NCBI GenBank assembly: GCA_964563105.1
Contig: CAZLXM010000027.1
Coordinates: 1-41,255 of the forward strand
Source: CAYVTV01 sp964563105
GTDB taxonomy: Bacteria > Bacteroidota > Bacteroidia > Bacteroidales > GCA-2748055
Direction: 5' to 3'
DNA length: 41,255 nt
Part shown: piece after piece, positions 36,215 to 41,255 of the stretch
How positions within the stretch are numbered: position 1 is the first letter of the stretch
Layout of the letters: every line of letters starts with the position of its first letter
Program-made: the position numbers and the translations under genes
The notes under the pieces: model-generated
The model's input: the letters and a program-made list of their open reading frames with translations, nothing else
What the model was told of the DNA's origin: nothing
Database searches by the model: none

Positions 36215-36749
36215 TATATTAAGCAAGATTAGTTCAATTGAGGTTCATCATTTAACCAGAGAAAGAATCTTGGATTATTCAAAACAGATTGTATAGCTTG
36301 CTACTAAAGCCAGGAACAGAAGCTTTTTATAAATGCAAAAATTGACGTTACAGGCAGGATTGAAACCGAGGCTGCTGATTTTTGAGAAATGTTATTATAA
36401 GATATTCACGTAAGGAAGTAGTAGTCCTTTGGGTTGATTCTGTTAATCATAAAATTCTGGAATAAAGGCAGCAAAACTTATGTTTTACCAGTTGAATCCA
36501 ATGTATCTATTAGGTTAAGGTTATGGATATGTCAGTCATCGGTGTTTTTATCCTCTTATTATATTCTCTGATATAAGGATAAAGAATAACTCAGTCGCTT
36601 ATATAGGTAACATTGCATATGAGTATAATAAGGTATTTCGGTAAAACAAGTTTATATAGCCTTAAAAAACAATTAAATCGGGTAAGGTTATTCCACCGAT
36701 AATTGTTATCATAAGCAATTTTGAATACAATAAAACTAAAATTTAGATT
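36215..36749. other. 535-bp intergenic stretch, no intact gene
   Basis: No credible open frame covers this spacer. Short coding-like pieces appear in different frames, for example QEQKLFINAKIDVTGRIETE near 36320-36380 and EVVVLWVDSVNHKILE near 36415-36465, each ended by stops. They may be remnants of a decayed gene, but I cannot name a family. A small inverted repeat, GATAA-ttg-TTATC at 36698-36710, lies about 40 bases before the next gene and could belong to its promoter. Confidence 0.4.
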
Positions 36750-38816
36750 ATGAATGAAGCTTTGATTAAAGGGAAAAACATTGAAAAAGTATTAATAGGA
36801 TCTGTTAGGATTCGTATTTTGCTGATATTAGTTCTGCTGACATTTGCTTGCAACAGGTGGCCCTCACAGGAAATTATTATCAGTAAAAAGGGACACTCTT
36901 CCGCGAAGATTATTGTAGATGAAAGAGCGAGCAATGAAGTACTTTTTGCTGCTGAAGAATTAAAAAACTATATAAATAAGATTTCCGGAGCAGAGATAGA
37001 AATCACGAAAGACAAGGATGGATTAAGTGGGGTTAAGATATATGTAGGACCTAACAGGGCAATTGAAGCTTTAGGGGTTTCAGCAAAATCTTTGGAGAAG
37101 GAAGGTTTTATTATCAGGACTCTGGATGGTAATATAATTTTATTGGGTTATGATGATATTGGGACCCAGTTTGCTGTTTACAGTTTTCTTGAGGATTATC
37201 TTGGTATTCGCTGGCTCTGGCCTGGGGAACTTGGTGAAGTTGTGCCACGATCCAGGACTATACGGATTGGTGAGATAGATATCACCCAGCAGGCTGATTT
37301 TAAGTGGAGGAATCTGGGGCCGGACGGAGCTCTCTGGGGAGCCACGACCGGACCGACAGAGATGCATGCCCGGGAGCTTTTACTGGGTATAACAGAAGAT
37401 CATCAGGCAGAAGTATATTTGTGGGAAAAGAGGAACAAATGGGGTGGGCTGAAAATTTCAGGCGGGCATTCGTTGTCGGAGATATTTCCGGGAGATATTT
37501 ATGCTAAGTCTCATCCGGAATATTATGCTCTGGTTAATGGTAAGAGGGATGTTCCTGGGCCGAATTATGATCATAAACATGGTAGCCAGCCATGTACTAC
37601 AAATCCGGATGTTATTCGTATTGCAGGAGAATGGGCCACAAAATTTTTTGATAAGCATCCTGATCATGATGCAGTTAACATGTCGATGAATGACGGGTAT
37701 GGATATTGTGAGTGTGAGAGATGCAAGGCATTGGATGCCAGTTTTCTTGATGGAAAAAAGCTATCAGAAAATTCTTCAATAACAGACAGAATATATACAT
37801 ATATTAATCAGGTTGCAGAAATAGTTCAGAAAAAGTATCCAGATAAGTATATTGTCTGTTTTGCTTATGGATTATATAAATTGCCACCAGAAAAGATTTC
37901 TCTTAATCCAATGGTTATACCACAATTTACAATGCATGCAAGTATGAATGCAAATTCTGAGTCAAAAAAGGAAAATATGAATAATATCAAGATTTGGAAA
38001 GATGTCTCAAATAGAATGGGTATATATGAATACTATATCAATGGTTCATGGCCGGGATTGCCGAGGATAGCTGTCTCTCTTTACGCTGAGAACATTAAAG
38101 AATTGTATGAAATAGGAGTAGACCTTTATCAGACACAATCCGGGAATGAATTTGCGACCAATGGGATTAACTATTATGTAGCAGGTAAATTATTGTGGGA
38201 CACTTCCCTTGATAAACAAAAAATCCTTGATGATTATTTTGAAAAAGGATTTGGAAGAGCAGGCAGATATATCAAACAATATTTTGAAAGAATGGAAACA
38301 GCTTGGATTGAAACCACAATGGAAGGGAAGAACATTGATGCGGGTCATATCAGAACAACGAATATACTTGATCTATATACACTGGAATTAATTGAAGAAT
38401 GCCGACAGGACCTGGATAAGGCAGTAACAGCAGCTGATAATGATATTTACAGGAAAAGAGTGGAGTTTATCAGGAGCGGTTTTAAATATACTGAATTAAC
38501 TGTAAGTGCTGTACAGAAAGCGAAAGAGTTAATCGCACTGGGAATACCTCTGGACAGAGGAATATTCAACCTTGATGAAGCTGCTAAAGCAAATACTTTA
38601 CTGGAGGAAAAGGGTAAAACCCCAAAGGCGGGTGATAATCAATTAAATAATGATAAAAACAGTTTGATAAAGGAAGCCCTGGATACATGGATTAGCAGGG
38701 ATGTATATGTGGAAGAACATAAAAATACTCATGTATTACCCTATTTTTGGATTAAATACAATGATCTGACCCGGAATTTTAATCCATCACAGAAATTAAA
38801 AGTCTTGGTAAATTGA
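36750..38816 (+). CDS. DUF4838 domain (GH163-like) lipoprotein
   Basis: The 688-residue protein begins with a signal and lipobox (IRILLILVLLTFACNRWPSQ, C34), so it is probably lipid-anchored. Residues about 50-170 resemble the GH67/GH20 N-terminal beta domain (FAAEELKNYINKISGAEIEI, DYLGIRWLWPGELGEVVPRS). The following barrel has HPEYYALVNGKRD, MSMNDGYGYCECERCKALDA with a C320-x-C322-x-x-C325 cluster, and YEYYINGSWPGLPRIA. This is the DUF4838 pattern. From memory, DUF4838 members founded GH163, endo-beta-N-acetylglucosaminidases acting on complex N-glycans, but many DUF4838 proteins are uncharacterised. So glycoside hydrolase activity is likely and substrate is a guess. It is followed after 44 bp by the esterase-like gene. 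Confidence 0.82.
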   Translation: MNEALIKGKNIEKVLIGSVRIRILLILVLLTFACNRWPSQEIIISKKGHSSAKIIVDERASNEVLFAAEELKNYINKISGAEIEITKDKDGLSGVKIYVGPNRAIEALGVSAKSLEKEGFIIRTLDGNIILLGYDDIGTQFAVYSFLEDYLGIRWLWPGELGEVVPRSRTIRIGEIDITQQADFKWRNLGPDGALWGATTGPTEMHARELLLGITEDHQAEVYLWEKRNKWGGLKISGGHSLSEIFPGDIYAKSHPEYYALVNGKRDVPGPNYDHKHGSQPCTTNPDVIRIAGEWATKFFDKHPDHDAVNMSMNDGYGYCECERCKALDASFLDGKKLSENSSITDRIYTYINQVAEIVQKKYPDKYIVCFAYGLYKLPPEKISLNPMVIPQFTMHASMNANSESKKENMNNIKIWKDVSNRMGIYEYYINGSWPGLPRIAVSLYAENIKELYEIGVDLYQTQSGNEFATNGINYYVAGKLLWDTSLDKQKILDDYFEKGFGRAGRYIKQYFERMETAWIETTMEGKNIDAGHIRTTNILDLYTLELIEECRQDLDKAVTAADNDIYRKRVEFIRSGFKYTELTVSAVQKAKELIALGIPLDRGIFNLDEAAKANTLLEEKGKTPKAGDNQLNNDKNSLIKEALDTWISRDVYVEEHKNTHVLPYFWIKYNDLTRNFNPSQKLKVLVN

Positions 38817-38860
38817 GAAATACCAAATCATATTATACACCTAATAAGCGAATAAATGTC

Positions 38861-40105
38861 ATGAGAGTTAAAGTAGTGATTATTATATGTCTTAATTTTA
38901 TCTTGTTGCAGGAATTACCGGCACAGAAAACTGATGTTTCAGAGGAGTGGGATCATCGTAATCAGATACGTTCAGCATTATTTATCCCTGATGAGTTGCC
39001 AGAACTGGATGTAAAATTACATGGAACATTTAGTCCGATGGCTGGTGTTACAGTGGAAAGGATAACTTATAATACTTTACTTGGACTGAGAGTTACTGCC
39101 CTTCTTTATCTTCCAGACCCCAGGCCTGCTGGTAAAATTCCGGGACTTATAGTTGTCAATGGGCATGGTGGAGATAAATATTCATGGTATGCATTCTATT
39201 GTGGAATATTATTAGCTAGGTCAGGATCAGCAGTACTTACATATGACCCAATAGGTGAGGGCGAGCGTAACATAAATCGTAAATCTGGGACAAGGGCTCA
39301 TGATGTACGCCTTGAGCCAATTGAGATGGGGCGACGTATGGGTGGGCTGATGGTGTCTGAAGTAATGCAGGCGGTTAGTTGTCTTTCACAAAGAGCTGAA
39401 ATAGATAAAAGCCGAATCGGTGCCATGGGCTATTCTATGGGATCGTTCGTATTATCCTTGGCTGGAGCGATAGATACAAGACTTCATGCGGTGGTCCTTG
39501 TAGGGGGAGGTAATCTTGATGGTATTGGAGGATATTGGGATAAAAGTAAACCTATGTGTCAAGGAATACCATATCAGTCATTGACATTTCTGGGTGATCG
39601 GCCAGTGATTATTTATTCCCTTCATGCATCTAGGGGTCCGACATTAATTTATAATGGTTTTCAGGATAATATAATATCTGCAACTCCACCTGGATCATGG
39701 AAATTTTTTGATGAAATGTTTGATCGTACTGTTACCTATAGAGGTAGTTCAAAAGGGTTGTTTGAATATGGTTTCACAGAAGGCGGCCATCGACCATATT
39801 TTGTGACAAAGCCAGTGATAATATGGTTAGAAAAACAACTTGATTTACCATTTTGGACAGAAGATGATATTAAGAGAATGCCGGACACACATATAAGTAA
39901 ATGGGCAAGAGAAAATGGTGTTGTGTTAGATCCTGTATATTCAAACGAGAATAGTGAGGGTGGTGTTAAAGCTTTAGGTACAGGAATACCGGGATTAACA
40001 AGGGATGATCTAGCGNNNNNNNNNNAATGGGAAAATGTAAAGAATAATTTTATATATGAAAGCTGGGTTGAAGCTGCAAAAGCTGCAACAATGAAGAATA
40101 AATAA
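38861..40105 (+). CDS. secreted alpha/beta hydrolase, acetyl-esterase-like, with assembly gap
   Basis: The ATG at 38861 gives a Sec signal peptide (MRVKVVIIICLNFILLQELP, then AQ). The upstream TTG at 38813 overlaps the previous stop codon and hides this signal, so it was rejected. The fold shows an oxyanion-type loop VVNGHGGDKYSWYAFYCGIL, the nucleophile elbow G190-Y-S192-M-G194, an acid D269 in IYNGFQDNI and the base H310 in EGGHRPYF. That is a full Ser-Asp-His triad. The nearest families by motif are acetyl xylan esterase/dienelactone hydrolase-like enzymes, so removal of acyl groups from a glycan or similar ester is likely. Ten N at 40016-40025 interrupt the last 30 codons. The frame continues across them, but the true gap length is unknown, so the C-terminus is provisional. 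Confidence 0.82.
   Translation: MRVKVVIIICLNFILLQELPAQKTDVSEEWDHRNQIRSALFIPDELPELDVKLHGTFSPMAGVTVERITYNTLLGLRVTALLYLPDPRPAGKIPGLIVVNGHGGDKYSWYAFYCGILLARSGSAVLTYDPIGEGERNINRKSGTRAHDVRLEPIEMGRRMGGLMVSEVMQAVSCLSQRAEIDKSRIGAMGYSMGSFVLSLAGAIDTRLHAVVLVGGGNLDGIGGYWDKSKPMCQGIPYQSLTFLGDRPVIIYSLHASRGPTLIYNGFQDNIISATPPGSWKFFDEMFDRTVTYRGSSKGLFEYGFTEGGHRPYFVTKPVIIWLEKQLDLPFWTEDDIKRMPDTHISKWARENGVVLDPVYSNENSEGGVKALGTGIPGLTRDDLAXXXXWENVKNNFIYESWVEAAKAATMKNK
40016..40025. other. assembly gap of ten N
   Basis: A run of exactly ten unknown bases lies within the alpha/beta hydrolase gene. A fixed run of ten is often a placeholder for a scaffold join of unknown size, so the distance between the two sides is uncertain. 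Confidence 0.99.
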
Positions 40106-40116
40106 AAACCAAATCG

Positions 40117-41255
40117 ATGCTTAAAAGTAATATATCACGTAGTAAATTCTTAAAAACTACATTTGGATTAACTGTATTACCTTCAACAAATACATTTGAC
40201 ACTATGTTATCTAAACTAATGCAGCCAAAAGATGATTCATTCGTAGTGACCGATCAAATAAAAACGGCATATGAGGTTGCTCTGAAAATCCTCAAGCCAA
40301 CAAAATCTCAGTTGGAACACGGGCTTGAATTGCACAGAAATTCACTGGTATTTGATGCGTATGGCAAAATGCCTAGAGCAGCAGTTGATGGAACAACAAT
40401 TGCTACAGCAATAAATACTAATGCTTCACAAATTGAGATTAATGACATGACCTTGGATCATATTTATACGCGCATGGTAAATATTCAAAAGGAAAGAGAG
40501 GAATTCGAAAATTTCTGGAAAGCATCCGGGGTAACCTGTGTATTCACGAATGCTGGTGAAGAGAGTAATTCTATAAGCAGATTAATTAAACGTTTAGCCT
40601 ATTGTACTTACGTTACCGACATGATGAAAGATATTGTAATCAAAGCAGTCACTCCGGAAGATATCGTTTTGGCTAAGAAGAAAAACAAACATGCAGTTTA
40701 TTTTACAGGAAATGGGGTGCCGTTACCACAGGATTGGGTATCAGTTGAGGAAGAATTAAGGTATATCAAAGTTTTCTTCCAGCTTGGTATACGTATGATG
40801 CATCTGACCTATAATAGGCGTAATCCTATAGGTGATGGTTGTGGTGAGACTTTTGACGGAGGGTTAAGTGATTTTGGAAAGGCCGTTGTGAAAGAGATGA
40901 ATAAGGTGGGAATTATTGCCGACATCGCTCATTCAGGATGGAAGACAAGTCTGGATGCAGCAAAAATATCAAAGAAGCCAATTGTAGCAAGCCATAGTTC
41001 AGTTGCGACCCTTAATGAGGTTGTCCGTTCAAAACCCGACAATGTTATAAGTGCCATTGCTGATACGGGTGGATTCATCGGTATAACAGCTATTCCAAAG
41101 TATCTCGGTGGTAACGGAGATATTGCCGCATTTATGAAACATATTGATTATGTAGTAAAGAAATTTGGCTTTGATTATGTTGCTATTGGTTTTGATACAG
41201 GCGTTAGCTCACTATATAGTGCTGCTGAGAATAGAATAATCTCCTCTTTAACATC
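40117..41255 (+). CDS. M19 membrane dipeptidase homologue with lost metal ligands, 3' end missing
   Basis: The frame opens at ATG 40117 (MLKSNISRSKFLKTTFGLTV, a degenerate Tat- or Sec-like signal) and runs off the window after about 379 residues. Family marks are RMMHLTYNRRNP, GGLSDFGKAVVKEMNKVGII, ADIAHSG with H272, ASHSS with H293, and the late AIGFDTG. M19 enzymes normally bind two zinc ions through an N-terminal HxD, a bridging Glu and two His. Here H272 and H293 keep the 21-residue spacing. The HxD position reads D80-A-Y82-G-K84 (canonical DGHND), and the Glu region reads YFTGNG at 195-200 with no Glu. It may be inactive as a dipeptidase or have another role. It starts 11 bp after the esterase gene. 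Confidence 0.8.
   Translation, partial: MLKSNISRSKFLKTTFGLTVLPSTNTFDTMLSKLMQPKDDSFVVTDQIKTAYEVALKILKPTKSQLEHGLELHRNSLVFDAYGKMPRAAVDGTTIATAINTNASQIEINDMTLDHIYTRMVNIQKEREEFENFWKASGVTCVFTNAGEESNSISRLIKRLAYCTYVTDMMKDIVIKAVTPEDIVLAKKKNKHAVYFTGNGVPLPQDWVSVEEELRYIKVFFQLGIRMMHLTYNRRNPIGDGCGETFDGGLSDFGKAVVKEMNKVGIIADIAHSGWKTSLDAAKISKKPIVASHSSVATLNEVVRSKPDNVISAIADTGGFIGITAIPKYLGGNGDIAAFMKHIDYVVKKFGFDYVAIGFDTGVSSLYSAAENRIISSLT

Noticed and set aside
36018..36296. Open frame of 92 codons at the end of the M14-like gene
   Set aside because: Most of it overlaps the M14-like gene in another frame, and the tail past 36214 shows no recognisable protein.
38813..38860. TTG start of the alpha/beta hydrolase at 38813
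   Set aside because: It overlaps the preceding stop codon and would put 16 polar residues before a good signal peptide that begins at the ATG 38861.
33821..40105. Type IX secretion C-terminal sorting domains on the secreted enzymes
   Set aside because: I looked at the C-termini of the M14, DUF4838 and hydrolase proteins and saw no CTD-like end; lipobox or Sec signals explain their export.
1..41255. CRISPR arrays, tRNA or rRNA genes, insertion sequences
   Set aside because: No spaced direct repeats of CRISPR type, no cloverleaf or rRNA-like stretch and no transposase frame were recognised by reading.

Overview
The window is AT-rich chromosomal DNA from a member of the Bacteroidota, probably Bacteroidales or Marinilabiliales-like. 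The evidence is a full-length SprA (type IX secretion translocon), a MaeB-type malic enzyme, two tandem SusC/SusD pairs, an ECF sigma/FecR pair and TAnnTTTG promoter-like boxes. A run of ten N at 40016-40025 shows that it comes from a draft assembly. The genus cannot be fixed from sequence alone.

Region 1 (1-15.4 kb) is housekeeping. It holds the 3' end of malic enzyme (maeB), tadA, aspS, a flavin reductase gene broken by an internal deletion, a secreted protein of unknown function with an internal duplication, and a minus-strand block reading aroA, ruvA, sprA, gcvH. The ruvA-sprA-gcvH order is one I recall from other Bacteroidota.

Region 2 (15.4-19.4 kb) is a loose set of genes: a DegT/DnrJ/EryC1/StrS-type PLP aminotransferase behind a promoter-like box with a 14-bp palindrome, a purine-rich spacer that begins with a 7-bp tandem repeat, a pRiA4b ORF-3-like protein, and a Tat-signal protein resembling the polysaccharide deacetylase fold.

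Region 3 (19.6 kb to the end) is one large nutrient-utilisation locus, all on the plus strand. It contains an ECF sigma factor, a FecR anti-sigma factor, a strong hairpin, an STN-containing SusC (a TonB-dependent transducer), SusD, a second SusC without STN, a second SusD, and a DUF1735/DUF4361-like surface lipoprotein split by an in-frame TAA. These are followed by an M14 carboxypeptidase-like lipoprotein with FG-GAP-like calcium-loop repeats, a DUF4838 (GH163-like) lipoprotein, a secreted alpha/beta hydrolase, and a truncated M19 dipeptidase homologue that lacks three of the usual metal ligands.

Reading the parts together (inference): a ligand bound by the first SusC would signal through FecR to the ECF factor, which would switch on the SusCD operon. 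The mixture of peptidase-family, GH163-like and esterase-like enzymes suggests a mixed substrate such as a glycopeptide or a peptide- or acyl-decorated glycan rather than a plain polysaccharide. The most unusual points are the metal-ligand-poor M19 homologue, the nonsense codon in the surface lipoprotein, the M14 plus FG-GAP architecture, and the unusual peptidase/glycosidase content. No RNA genes, insertion sequences or CRISPR arrays were recognised.
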